Assembly: GCA_004298065.1 (NCBI GenBank)
Contig: SCRL01000055.1
Span: 1-46,383 of the forward strand
Direction of reading: 5' to 3'
Origin: Gammaproteobacteria bacterium
GTDB taxonomy: Bacteria > Pseudomonadota > Gammaproteobacteria > Acidiferrobacterales > Sulfurifustaceae
Length of the DNA stretch: 46,383 nucleotides
The position numbers were made by a program, and so were the translations under genes. Numbering within the stretch: the first letter of the stretch is position 1; every line of letters starts with the position of its first letter. Shown one piece after another: positions 14,189 through 22,538 of the stretch. The notes beneath the pieces are model-generated. The model made no database searches. It saw nothing but the letters and a program-made list of their open reading frames with translations, and was not told where the DNA came from.

Positions 14189-14714
14189 GACGTTCCAGGG
14201 CGGGGAACGTACCTGGTTACATCGCCGGGATAGGCGCCTCGCGCGGCATTTTTGCGTCCTTCGGCACCGCAATCGGCACCTTGCGTCCTTAGCTCCGTAA
14301 GCGGTACATCCTTGTACCACTCCTCCTGTGCCGCGGTTTGGCGTCCCTCGGCACCGTAATCGGTAGCCGCCGGCTCCCGTGGCGCAGCTCTTTCGGAGAC
14401 GGCGGCATTGCGCCCATAGCAACAGGGCTCATTGCGGCTAGATGCGCCCATTGCCGAAGGGCCGCCACCGCCCGAGGCGCATGCGGTTTCGGCGGTGGAT
14501 GGCCAGTGCGACTCAATGAACTTCGTTTCTTGCGGCGGCCGGCATCCTCCCTTCGAAGGAGCTTCGCCTCGGAAGGGAGTCGCCCGTTCGCCTCGGGCAC
14601 TGGGCGCTACATCCCTGTGCTGCGGGTTTGATCTGGCTCAAAGTTTCCGGGCTGCGGGCCCTGTGCAATGAGCGGCGTAGTGGTATTGTCCCGGGCAACC
14701 AAGGGAGGTCCACC
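14189..14714. repeat. Repeat-rich non-coding stretch with CsrA-like hairpins on the minus strand
   Basis: No convincing gene lies in these 526 bp. Three degenerate copies of a GCGTCC(T/C)T unit start at 14254, 14284 and 14341; the first and third match at 22 of 26 positions. On the minus strand GGTACA-AGGA-TGTACC (14303-14318) is a perfect hairpin and contains GTACAAGGATGT, identical to the CsrA SELEX consensus RUACARGGAUGU. A second ACAGGGATGT lies at 14609-14618 (minus). CTCCCTTC (14548-14555) and GAAGGGAG (14572-14579) form a further inverted repeat. Several minus-strand GGA motifs cluster between 14260 and 14350. The end at 14628-14641 is an FNR-like box. An extragenic repeat array or a decayed regulatory RNA is possible. 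Confidence 0.5.
14628..14641 (+). promoter_or_regulatory. FNR-like operator before the haem-protein gene
   Basis: TTGATCTGGCTCAA matches the FNR consensus TTGAT-N4-ATCAA with one mismatch. Its centre lies about 41 bp before the start expected from a TGCAAT -10-like hexamer (14664-14669). The ATG of the ethylbenzene-dehydrogenase-related gene is at 14715 behind AAGGGAGGT. The spacing equals that of the box at 9639. Confidence 0.5.
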
Positions 14715-16136
14715 ATGCCTAAGAAGAACCTGTTGAACGCCGTCGTCGCGCTGTTCCTATTGATGCTGGTGTTGTCGTGGTTCTTCCACGGCAGCGGGGT
14801 CGTGCACAACGACCTCAAGCGCAACATCTACATCCCCGAGACCCTCACCCTGCCGTTGCAGGTGAAGGCTGCCTATAACGGCGACAAGATGTTCTTCCGC
14901 TACCGCTGGTCGGCGAAGCAACCGCACATCTACCACGACATGATGAAATTCCAGGGCGGCAAGTGGGAGCGCTATGGCAAGAGCGTGCCCGGGCCGCAGC
15001 CGCAAGGCATCTACGAGGACCGCATGACGATGCTGGTGGACGACGGCTCGGTGCCGGAGTTCGAGAAGTACGGCGGCTATATCACTATCGGCGATCGCAT
15101 GCGCTTCTTCACCAACGAGGCCAAGAAAGAAGAAGTCGAGGCCCATCCCTATCTCGGCAAGCAGAAGAAGCAGGTGGAGGTCGGCAAGCATCTGCCCGAA
15201 ACGCGCGCCAACGTCGGCGACTGGAAATCGGTCGTGCCGGAGGTGCAGTTGAAGGCACAGCGCCAGGCCGGCTATTTCCTCGATCTGTGGCACTGGCGCG
15301 CGCACCGTTCGAGTCCGATCGGCAAATCCGACGACCAGGTGATCGCCGAGGCGCGCTACGGCGACGAGGGCAAGGGCCCGTTCTTCGATAACTGGGACAA
15401 GGACAAGAAACAGCCCAAACTCATGTTCGATGCCGCCAAGGTCGGCAAGACCGCGCTCAACTGGGACGACCTCGCCAACCGTAAGCTCGGCTTCGACGAC
15501 CTTTACTACCTGCGCGAAGACCAGGCCAAACCCTACGATCCGAACCATGCCTGGAAAGAGGGCGACACGCTTCCGCGTCGCGTGTTGCGCCTGGGCGAGG
15601 GCTCGCGCGCCGACATCTCGGTGCAGGGTCAGGCGCGCTGGAAGGACGGCTACTGGGACGTGACCCTGGTTCGCGCCATGGACACCGGCCATCCACTGGA
15701 TGACAAGGCGTTCGTGGACAACCGCGTCTACAGCGTCGCGTTCGGCGTGCACCGCGATGCTTTCGGCAGCCGCTGGCACCTGGTATCGCTCCCCAAACGT
15801 CTCGGCCTCAATCGCCAGGCCGACTTCACGGCCGCGCGTTTCGAGGGCGCCGAGCCGAAGTGGGAACAGGACTGGTACAACGTGACGCTGTTCTATCCCG
15901 GTCAGGTGAGCTGGCCGTTGCTGACGAGCGCACGGCACGCCGGCGCCGAGAACATCAAGAAAGGCATTCCGGTGCGCGCGCGCCACAGCGAGGTGCAGCT
16001 CGCGCACTACGGCGTGGAGATGGAGTTCTACGATGAGATCCGAAAACAGTGGCTGTACACGCTGCTCGCCGGCGTGCTGCTTATCGTCGGTTTCGGCATC
16101 GCGCTCAACCTGCTGCTCGGCAAGAAGGAGAAATAA
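14715..16136 (+). CDS. Ethylbenzene-dehydrogenase-related haem-binding protein
   Basis: A 473-residue protein anchored at both ends: an N-terminal hydrophobic segment (VVALFLLMLVLSWFF) and a C-terminal membrane helix (TLLAGVLLIVGFGIALNLLL) before GKKEK. The region between resembles the EB_dh haem-b domain of the gamma subunit of ethylbenzene dehydrogenase and related DMSO-reductase family enzymes: long beta-sandwich, DLWHWRAHRS motif (candidate haem ligand region) and the strands DRMTMLVDDGS, GYWDVTLVRAMD and YSVAFGVHRD. The molybdenum catalytic subunit is absent, so the protein is likely an electron carrier or haem protein in another complex. An AGGGAGGT Shine-Dalgarno sets the start. DUF2231 follows 2 nt after the stop. 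Confidence 0.78.
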   Translation: MPKKNLLNAVVALFLLMLVLSWFFHGSGVVHNDLKRNIYIPETLTLPLQVKAAYNGDKMFFRYRWSAKQPHIYHDMMKFQGGKWERYGKSVPGPQPQGIYEDRMTMLVDDGSVPEFEKYGGYITIGDRMRFFTNEAKKEEVEAHPYLGKQKKQVEVGKHLPETRANVGDWKSVVPEVQLKAQRQAGYFLDLWHWRAHRSSPIGKSDDQVIAEARYGDEGKGPFFDNWDKDKKQPKLMFDAAKVGKTALNWDDLANRKLGFDDLYYLREDQAKPYDPNHAWKEGDTLPRRVLRLGEGSRADISVQGQARWKDGYWDVTLVRAMDTGHPLDDKAFVDNRVYSVAFGVHRDAFGSRWHLVSLPKRLGLNRQADFTAARFEGAEPKWEQDWYNVTLFYPGQVSWPLLTSARHAGAENIKKGIPVRARHSEVQLAHYGVEMEFYDEIRKQWLYTLLAGVLLIVGFGIALNLLLGKKEK

Positions 16137-16138
16137 CC

Positions 16139-16684
16139 ATGGCTCCCTATCACCACCTGATGGTGCACTTCCCGATCGCGCTCTGGACGGTGGCGGCGCT
16201 GATCATCATCCTGCGCGCGCTGTCGGATGGGGCGCTCGCACGCAACGCGGCCGCGGTGTTGACACCGCTGCTCGTGCTCGGCGTGTTGACCGGCGCCATT
16301 GCCTACCTCATCGGGTTGTCGGTGTTTCCGTACGAGGCGATCAGCTCCTCGCCGCTCGGACGCAACAAACTCATCGCGGCAACCTGGGCCTTGGCCTACT
16401 GGGCGTTGCTCGCCATCACCGTGTGGCGGCTGGGCGACGCGGTGTGGGAAGGTGCAAAACGCTGGGTCATGCTGCTGCTCGGAGTGCTCGGCGGCGGGTT
16501 GCTCACCGTTGCCGGCGCGCTCGGCGGTCATCTCTCCGGCACCCCCTCGGCGGTATCGCAGCTCTTCCGGTTGCTCGGCTGGGAGGTCTACACGACGTTC
16601 TATGTACCGAACTTCATGCTGGTGCTGCTTGTGATCGCGGCCATCGTTTTGGCCGGTTTGGGACTGGTCGGGCGGCGTTCCTGA
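16139..16684 (+). CDS. DUF2231 membrane protein
   Basis: A 181-residue membrane protein with about five helices. It opens with the family signature HHLMVHFPIALW and has further helices with the pattern VLGVLTGAIAYLIGLS and GHLSGTPSA. DUF2231 proteins are predicted membrane haem or redox-linked proteins, because conserved His residues are placed in the helices, but the function is unproven. It is 2 nt after the EB_dh-type gene, so the two are probably one transcript and perhaps one complex. The Shine-Dalgarno AAGGAGA overlaps the end of the preceding gene. Confidence 0.85.
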   Translation: MAPYHHLMVHFPIALWTVAALIIILRALSDGALARNAAAVLTPLLVLGVLTGAIAYLIGLSVFPYEAISSSPLGRNKLIAATWALAYWALLAITVWRLGDAVWEGAKRWVMLLLGVLGGGLLTVAGALGGHLSGTPSAVSQLFRLLGWEVYTTFYVPNFMLVLLVIAAIVLAGLGLVGRRS

Positions 16685-16775
16685 TCGGGAGCGGACACGG
16701 ACGTATACTGGTTGCGAACCCGGCGGCATCGGCCGCTGTCTATATCCATGTCCGAAATATCAGGAGCCCTTTGTT

Positions 16776-16982
16776 GTGGAAACGCATTACTCCGTCCAAG
16801 GCATGAAGTGCGGCGGCTGCATCGCCAAGGCCACCGAGGCGCTGGCGAAGTTGCCCGGTTATGAGGGCGCCGAGTTCGACCTCAAGAGCGGCACTGCGGT
16901 GGTGAGGGGCGCGATCGAGGCCAACGCGGTGATCCGCGCGCTCACCGACGCGGGCTATCCCGCCGGAGTGCGGAGCGGCTGA
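16776..16982 (+). CDS. Heavy-metal-associated domain protein (CopZ-like copper chaperone)
   Basis: A 68-residue cytosolic HMA fold. The metal motif is MKCGGC (QGMKCGGCIAK, residues about 9-14), equivalent to the MxCxxC copper site. A GTG start with CAGGAG 9 nt upstream fits the family start METHYSV. It probably hands Cu(I) to the P-type ATPase encoded at 19387. A TATACT -10-like box (16704-16709) lies upstream. It ends 2 nt before the glucan phosphorylase, which is an unusual partner. Confidence 0.88.
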   Translation: METHYSVQGMKCGGCIAKATEALAKLPGYEGAEFDLKSGTAVVRGAIEANAVIRALTDAGYPAGVRSG

Positions 16983-16984
16983 CC

Positions 16985-18715
16985 ATGGACGCCCCGTCGC
17001 GTGTGGCCGCGGCCGCGACGGAGCTGGATGCCTTCCTGCACGCGCCGCGCATCGCGTACTTCACGATGGAGATCGCGCTGCGCAACGACATCCCGACCTA
17101 CGCCGGCGGTCTCGGCGTGCTCGCCGGCGACACGATCCGCACGGCCGCCGACCTCGAGCTGTTGATGGTGGCGGTGACGCTCGCGAGCCGCGCCGGGTAT
17201 TTTCGCCAGCGGCTCGACGAAAACGGCCGCCAGCACGAGGACCCCGCGCCCTGGGACCCCGCAGCGCACGCCACGCCGCTGGCCGCCAAGACCTCCATTA
17301 CGTTCGAAGGTCGCAGGGTGTGGATCGGCGGCTGGCTCCATGTCGTCCAGGGTCACATGAACGGGCGGCAGCCTGTCATCCTGCTCGATACCGACCTTCC
17401 CGAGAATCACCCGGATGACCGTTTGCTGACGCACTATCTGTACGGCAGAGACGAGACTTACCGCTTTAAACAGGAATGTGTGCTCGGGATTGGGGGTCTG
17501 CGCATGCTCCAGGCGCTCGGCTTCGACGCGAGCCAGTACCACATGAATGAAGGCCACTCGGCGTTGCTCGCGCTGGAGTTGCTGCGCCGCTATGCGCACC
17601 CCCGCGAATTCGTGCGCCCGGGCGAGTCGCCCTACGACATCCCGCGCGTGCGCGAGCTGTGCAACTTTACTACCCACACGCCGGTCGAGGCCGGCCACGA
17701 CCGCTTTTCCTACGAGCTCGTCGGGCGCGTACTCGGCGACATCGTCGATCCCGCGACGCTGCGCCTGCTGGCCGGCGAGGACAGCCTCAACATGACGCGG
17801 CTGGCGCTGAACCTGAGCGAGTACGTGAACGGCGTGGCCAAGCGTCACGCCGAAGTATCGCGCACCATGTTCCCCGGCTACCGGGTGCGGGCGGTCACGA
17901 ACGGTGTGCACCCCTTTATGTGGACCGCGCCAAGCTTTCGCAAACTCTATGATCGCTACGTGCCGAGCTGGTGCCACGAGCCGGAACTGCTCGTGCGCGC
18001 GGACTGCTGCATCCCGGACGCCGCCGTCTGGGAGGCGCACGTCGAGGCCAAGCAAGCGCTCATCGAGCGCGTGCAGCGCGCCACCGGCGTGACGCTGCAT
18101 CCGAAGGTGCCGATCCTCGGGTTGGCGCGGCGCATGACGGCATACAAGCGCCCCGACCTGCTGTTCGCCGACCTCGAACGGCTGAAGGGCATCGCGCGCA
18201 ACCGCTCGTTCCAGATCGTGCTCGCCGGCAAGGCGCACCCGCGCGACGAGGACGGCAAGCGGCTCATCGAGACCCTGTACGGCCATATGCACGCGTTGCG
18301 CGACAGCATCCCCATCGCCTATCTGCCGGACTACGACATGGATACGGCGCTTGCCATGGTTTCCGGCGCGGACGTGTGGCTCAACACGCCACTGCCGCCG
18401 TACGAGGCCTCCGGCACCAGCGGCATGAAGGCGGCGTTCAACGGCGTGCCCTCGCTCTCCGTGCTCGACGGCTGGTGGGTTGAGGGCTGCATCGAGGGCG
18501 TGACTGGCTGGGCCATCGGCGACGACGGACGCGAGCACGATGCCGAGGCGCTGTACCAGAAGCTCGATCAGACGGTGCTGCCGCTTTACTACGGCTACAG
18601 CGGCGACCCCGGCGCCTGGGTCCGGGTCATGAAGGGCGCGATCAGCAAGAACGCCTCCTACTTCAACTCGCACCGCATGATGCGCCGCTACGCCGCCGAG
18701 GCGTATATCCGCTAG
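16985..18715 (+). CDS. glgP: Alpha-glucan phosphorylase (short GT35 form)
   Basis: A 576-residue member of the shorter bacterial glycogen/maltodextrin phosphorylase group (about 550-600 residues, against 800 or more for classical forms). It releases glucose 1-phosphate from alpha-1,4-glucans using pyridoxal phosphate. Visible motifs are YFTMEIALRNDIPTYAGGLG near the N-terminus, NEGHSALLALELLRR, FTTHTPVEAGHDRF, TNGVHPF and EASGTSGMKAAFNG with the PLP lysine at about residue 482. The start is 2 nt after the CopZ-like stop, so translation is likely coupled. It overlaps the convergent DUF302 gene by 4 nt. Confidence 0.9.
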   Translation: MDAPSRVAAAATELDAFLHAPRIAYFTMEIALRNDIPTYAGGLGVLAGDTIRTAADLELLMVAVTLASRAGYFRQRLDENGRQHEDPAPWDPAAHATPLAAKTSITFEGRRVWIGGWLHVVQGHMNGRQPVILLDTDLPENHPDDRLLTHYLYGRDETYRFKQECVLGIGGLRMLQALGFDASQYHMNEGHSALLALELLRRYAHPREFVRPGESPYDIPRVRELCNFTTHTPVEAGHDRFSYELVGRVLGDIVDPATLRLLAGEDSLNMTRLALNLSEYVNGVAKRHAEVSRTMFPGYRVRAVTNGVHPFMWTAPSFRKLYDRYVPSWCHEPELLVRADCCIPDAAVWEAHVEAKQALIERVQRATGVTLHPKVPILGLARRMTAYKRPDLLFADLERLKGIARNRSFQIVLAGKAHPRDEDGKRLIETLYGHMHALRDSIPIAYLPDYDMDTALAMVSGADVWLNTPLPPYEASGTSGMKAAFNGVPSLSVLDGWWVEGCIEGVTGWAIGDDGREHDAEALYQKLDQTVLPLYYGYSGDPGAWVRVMKGAISKNASYFNSHRMMRRYAAEAYIR

Positions 18716-19230
18716 CGCACCGCTTCCTGGATCGCGGCGACGATCCGGTCCTCGATCTTCTTGCCGACTTCGTGCGCTTTCCTGTTAGCGTCCTTTTCCA
18801 TGAGGTACGTCGGCCGCACCATGACGATGTTCACGTCTTTCGGCGCCTTCTTGGTGGTGTAGGCCACGAGCTTGAACGGGCAAAGGACCGACCAGTCCAG
18901 GTTGACGTTGAACACCTCCTGGTTGAATACCAGCGAGCAGAAGTGCACGGCGGTCACGTTGTCGAAGCCGATGGTATTCCACTTGCCCGCGGGAAAGAGA
19001 TGTTTGTTGTTCTCCAGGCCCTTGGAGAGATTTTCCTCCGCGGTGATCTGGAACTGCGCCGCCATCAGGCCTTGCTTGAGGTTGTTCAACACCTCGTTGA
19101 AATCGCCCTTGGTCTGGGTCTTCCAGAATGCGGGATTCTCTGCGACAGCTGCGACCGGCAGGGTGAGCAGGACGCCGAGCGCGACGGACAGAAACCATTG
19201 ACTGACAGCACGCGGGGATTCCGGTTTCAT
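18712..19230 (-). CDS. Secreted DUF302 family protein (second of two)
   Basis: A 172-residue protein with a Sec signal (LSVALGVLLTLPVAAVA). The mature part has the DUF302 pattern: FNEVLNNLKQGLMAAQFQITAEENLSKGLE, TIGFDNVTAVHFCSL and FKLVAYTTKKAPKDVNIVMVRP. One Cys lies in the VHFCSLVF block. Unlike the copy at 11900, this one is exported. The ATG at 19230 has GGAGGAC upstream. It is divergent from the P-type ATPase and converges on glgP. A shared regulatory region with an FNR-like box lies between the two divergent genes. Confidence 0.86.
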   Translation of the reverse strand: MKPESPRAVSQWFLSVALGVLLTLPVAAVAENPAFWKTQTKGDFNEVLNNLKQGLMAAQFQITAEENLSKGLENNKHLFPAGKWNTIGFDNVTAVHFCSLVFNQEVFNVNLDWSVLCPFKLVAYTTKKAPKDVNIVMVRPTYLMEKDANRKAHEVGKKIEDRIVAAIQEAVR

Positions 19231-19312
19231 GACGAGTCCTCCATGTGGACGAAGATGGCTGTGGCAGCTTCCGGCAGCGCTACAGTCTCGCGCCAGCGCA
19301 AAGCCGGTTACT

Positions 19313-19326
19313 TTGATGCACGTCAA
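19313..19326 (+). promoter_or_regulatory. FNR-like operator between DUF302 and the Cu-ATPase
   Basis: TTGATGCACGTCAA fits TTGAT-N4-(A/G)TCAA with one difference from the FNR consensus. Downstream on the plus strand a TATAAT (19339-19344) gives a distance of about 32 bp to the start, while TTTACT (19348-19353) gives the class II distance of about 41. The site could serve either divergent gene. Confidence 0.5.
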
Positions 19327-19386
19327 CAGGCGCAGCCATATAATTGATTTACTGGCGATACATCCTGCCATACGATCCATCTGCCA

Positions 19387-21627
19387 ATGACCGAAACCGC
19401 CACCGTTACCCGTCTTTCCATCTCCGGCATGAGTTGCGCCGGATGTGTGTCCACGGTCGAGAACGCCTTGAAAAGTGTTCCCGGCGTGACCGAGGCCATG
19501 GTCAATCTGGTCGAGCGCAGTGCCACGGTGACGGGCAGTGCCGATGCACAGGCATTGATCGCCGCAGTGCGCGCGGCCAGTTACGACGCCGCGGTGCTGC
19601 GCGGCATCGACGACGAGTCCGAAAAAGAAGCCGCGGAGATGGCGCACTACCGCCGCCTGATTCGCAAATTCATCGTCGCCACCGTGGTCGGTGCGCCGCT
19701 CATGCTCGCCGAATACCTCGGCTGGTTGCCGCACGTGGATGCGCCAGAGGCGCTCGGATTCTGGCTCGTGGTCACGGCGGTGTCGCTGTTCGTGCTGGTG
19801 TATGCCGCCGGTCACATGTTCATCGGTGCATGGAAATCCTTCCGCGCGCATAACGCCAACATGGACACGCTCATCGCGCTCGGTACTGGCACCGCCTGGG
19901 TGTATTCGGCGCTGGTGGTGATGTGGCCGGCGCTGGTGCCGGCGGCGGCGCGCCACGCCTACTTCGAGGCCGCGGCCATCATCATCGCGCTCATCAATCT
20001 CGGCCAGGCGCTCGAGATGCGCGCGCGCGGCAAGACCTCCGAGGCCATCAAACGCCTCATCGGCCTGCAGCCGAAGACCGCGCGCGTCATCCGCGACGGA
20101 AAGGAGATGGACATTCCCATCGCCGAAGTCGGCCTCGACGAGACCCTGCGCGTGCGCCCGGGCGAGAAGATTCCAGTCGACGGCGTCATCATCGACGGGC
20201 ATTCGAGCGTGGACGAGTCCATGCTCACCGGTGAACCGATGCCGGTGGAGAAGGGCGCCGGCGCCGAAGTCACCGGCGGCACGCTCAACACCTCCGGCAC
20301 GTTCCTGTTCCAGGCCAAGCACATCGGCGCCGACACCGCGCTCGCGCGCATCATCGAGCTGGTGCGCCGGGCGCAGTCGAGCAAGCCCGCGATCGGGCGT
20401 CTCGCCGACAGAATCTCCTCCGTGTTCGTGCCGGCGGTGCTCGTCATCGCGGTACTGACCTTCCTCGCGTGGTTCAACCTCGGACCCGAGCCGCGGCTGT
20501 CGTACATGCTGGTCGCGACCATGACCGTGCTCATCATCGCTTGCCCGTGCGCCCTCGGGCTCGCGACGCCGATCTCGATCATGGTCGGCGTGGGCAAGGC
20601 CGCCGAGTACGGCATCCTTATAAGGAATGGCGAGGCGTTGCAGCAGGCGGGCAAACTCACCACCGTCGTGCTCGACAAGACCGGCACCGTCACCGCCGGC
20701 CACCCCACGGTCACGGCGCTCGTGGCTGTGAACGGCTTCGATGAAACGCGGCTGTTGCAGCACGCCGCGAGCCTCGAAACCGGGTCGGAGCACCCGTTGG
20801 CGCAGGCAATCGTCGCTGCGGCGAGGGGCAGAAGTATCGGCCTGCTACCGCTTGCGGGCTTCGAGGCGCTAAGCGGGCGCGGTGTGCGCGGAACCGTGGG
20901 CAGCAAACCGGTATTTTTCGGCAATGCGCGGCTGATGGAAGAGCAAGGCATTGCCTTGGGCGAATTGCCGGCGCGCGCCGCGGAGTTGTCGCGTCAGGCA
21001 CAGACGCCGATGTATTTCGCGGTCGATGGCAAGGCCGCCGGGATCGTCGCCGTGGCCGACCCGATCAAGCCCGACTCGAAGGCGGCAATCGCGCGCATGC
21101 ACGCGCTCAGGCTCAAGGTCGTCATGATCACCGGCGACAACCGCGCCACGGCCCAGGCGGTGGCGGCGCAGGTCGGCATTGACGAGGTATTGGCCGAGGT
21201 GCTGCCGGGCGACAAGGCGGCCAAGGTGGCCGAGTTGCAAGCGCGCGGCGAGATCGTCGGCATGGTGGGCGACGGCATCAACGACGCGCCGGCGCTGGCG
21301 CAGGCGGACGTGGGGTTGGCCATCGGCACCGGCACCGACGTCGCCATCGAATCCGCGGACGTGGCGCTGATGCGCGGTTCGCTCCACGGCGTGCCGGACG
21401 CCATCGCCATCTCCAAGGCGACGGTGCGCAACATCAAGCAGAACCTGTTCGGCGCGTTTATCTACAACGTGCTCGGCATCCCCGTGGCCGCGGGCGCGCT
21501 CTATCCGTTCATCGGCCTGTTGCTCAACCCCATCATCGCCGGTGGCGCCATGGCGATGTCGTCGGTGACGGTGGTGAGCAACGCCAACCGCCTGCGGTTC
21601 TTCCGTGCCGTGGAGGCGAAGGCATGA
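19387..21627 (+). CDS. copA: Cu(I)-exporting P1B-type ATPase
   Basis: A 746-residue copper pump. In order: one HMA domain with MSCAGC (residues 15-20), about eight membrane helices, the TGEP phosphatase motif ([12 protein letters not shown]), the CPC copper site in helix 6 (residues about 386-388), the phosphorylation site DKTGT (about 430), the HP motif (SEHPLA, about 469) and the hinge GDGINDAP (about 628). The YN (FIYNVLGIP) and MSS (AMAMSSVTV) residues of the last helices define the Cu(I) P1B-1 group. It exports cytosolic Cu(I) to the periplasm, with the CopZ-like protein at 16776 as likely donor. It overlaps the next cupredoxin gene by ATGA. A different protein also called CopA (oxidase) lies at 2401. 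Confidence 0.96.
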   Translation: MTETATVTRLSISGMSCAGCVSTVENALKSVPGVTEAMVNLVERSATVTGSADAQALIAAVRAASYDAAVLRGIDDESEKEAAEMAHYRRLIRKFIVATVVGAPLMLAEYLGWLPHVDAPEALGFWLVVTAVSLFVLVYAAGHMFIGAWKSFRAHNANMDTLIALGTGTAWVYSALVVMWPALVPAAARHAYFEAAAIIIALINLGQALEMRARGKTSEAIKRLIGLQPKTARVIRDGKEMDIPIAEVGLDETLRVRPGEKIPVDGVIIDGHSSVDESMLTGEPMPVEKGAGAEVTGGTLNTSGTFLFQAKHIGADTALARIIELVRRAQSSKPAIGRLADRISSVFVPAVLVIAVLTFLAWFNLGPEPRLSYMLVATMTVLIIACPCALGLATPISIMVGVGKAAEYGILIRNGEALQQAGKLTTVVLDKTGTVTAGHPTVTALVAVNGFDETRLLQHAASLETGSEHPLAQAIVAAARGRSIGLLPLAGFEALSGRGVRGTVGSKPVFFGNARLMEEQGIALGELPARAAELSRQAQTPMYFAVDGKAAGIVAVADPIKPDSKAAIARMHALRLKVVMITGDNRATAQAVAAQVGIDEVLAEVLPGDKAAKVAELQARGEIVGMVGDGINDAPALAQADVGLAIGTGTDVAIESADVALMRGSLHGVPDAIAISKATVRNIKQNLFGAFIYNVLGIPVAAGALYPFIGLLLNPIIAGGAMAMSSVTVVSNANRLRFFRAVEAKA

Positions 21628-21986
21628 GTTCGTGGCTGATCAATCTTGCAGGTGTCGCAGTTATTGGTCTGATCGTCTGGTGGTTCGGCCTGTCGCGGCC
21701 GAAGGCACAGCGCGCCGCGGGCGCAGGCCCGCTCGAGGTGCTGGTGGACAACGGCGTTTATACGCCGGCGAGCATCGAGGTCGCGGCGGGAAAGCCGGTG
21801 ACGCTGCGGTTCCTGCGCAAGGACCCGAGCCCGTGCGCCGAGAAGGTGCTGTTCGACGAGCTTGGCGTGAGCGCCGACCTGCCGCTGGACAAGCCGGTGA
21901 CCGTGACAGTTACGCCGGCGAAGCCCGGCGAGTACGAGTTCACCTGCCAGATGCGGATGTACCGCGGGCGGTTGGTCGCGCGCTAA
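21624..21986 (+). CDS. Membrane-anchored cupredoxin-domain protein
   Basis: A 120-residue protein coupled to the Cu-ATPase by ATGA. It has a single N-terminal membrane helix ([20 protein letters not shown]) followed by a cupredoxin-like domain: [47 protein letters not shown] and [14 protein letters not shown]. The Cys in SPCAEK and the C-Q-M-R-M pattern provide candidate Cu ligands. It resembles the EfeO/plastocyanin-like type that receives Cu(I) outside the inner membrane. A role as periplasmic acceptor for copper exported by the ATPase is a reasonable inference. Confidence 0.83.
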   Translation: MSSWLINLAGVAVIGLIVWWFGLSRPKAQRAAGAGPLEVLVDNGVYTPASIEVAAGKPVTLRFLRKDPSPCAEKVLFDELGVSADLPLDKPVTVTVTPAKPGEYEFTCQMRMYRGRLVAR

Positions 21987-22465
21987 TCCGCCAGGCTCGC
22001 GAGATAACCCGCGAGGTAGGCGCCGCCGGTGGCGATCGCCACCGTGACGAGTCCCAGGATTAAATTGATGCCGATGAGGCGACGGATTAGCGCGAGTTGT
22101 TTCGCACCCTCCGGCCAGTTCTGGTCCGCAACTGCCCGCTGCAGGCGGCGGTAGGGCGCGAAATACACGTGCAGGTAGATCGCGATCATCGCCCAGCCGG
22201 TGAGCTGCATCAGGTGAATGTGCCAGCCGACGTTGGCGAAGCCCTCGAACGGCCCGAGGATCATCCAGTAGCCGGTTGCCGGCAGCAGCACCACCGCGGC
22301 CCAGACCCACGGGAAGAAACGCGCGAAGGTCTGCACCCACAACGGCAGCCGCAGCGGCGGTTCGAGCAGGCTGGCCGCGACCGGACGCAGCGCCATGTAG
22401 GCGAAGAACATGCCGCCGACCCAGATGACGGCGAGCAGGATGTGTACCGTGATGAGCGCGGGCAT
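21983..22465 (-). CDS. CopD-like membrane protein
   Basis: A 160-residue membrane protein with four predicted helices. The start TVHILLAVIWVGGMFF has the His and W-x-GG pattern of the CopD/cytochrome b561-like family. Further conserved-looking His residues lie in GWHIHLMQLTGWA and IYLHVYFAPYRR. CopD proteins are linked to copper uptake or haem-like binding in the inner membrane. It converges on the cupredoxin gene with a 4-nt overlap. The symbol is withheld because it is shorter than PcoD. Confidence 0.72.
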   Translation of the reverse strand: MPALITVHILLAVIWVGGMFFAYMALRPVAASLLEPPLRLPLWVQTFARFFPWVWAAVVLLPATGYWMILGPFEGFANVGWHIHLMQLTGWAMIAIYLHVYFAPYRRLQRAVADQNWPEGAKQLALIRRLIGINLILGLVTVAIATGGAYLAGYLASLAD

Positions 22466-22538
22466 GGAAGTTCCTTATGGTTAGTGCGGCCGCCTGATTA
22501 TCGCGGCGGCACCGGACCGCTTCAACAGGTCCGTCGGA

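Noticed and set aside
14338-14631. ORFs in the gap before the haem protein, on both strands
   Set aside because: They are made of repeat and hairpin sequence and show no conserved protein pattern.
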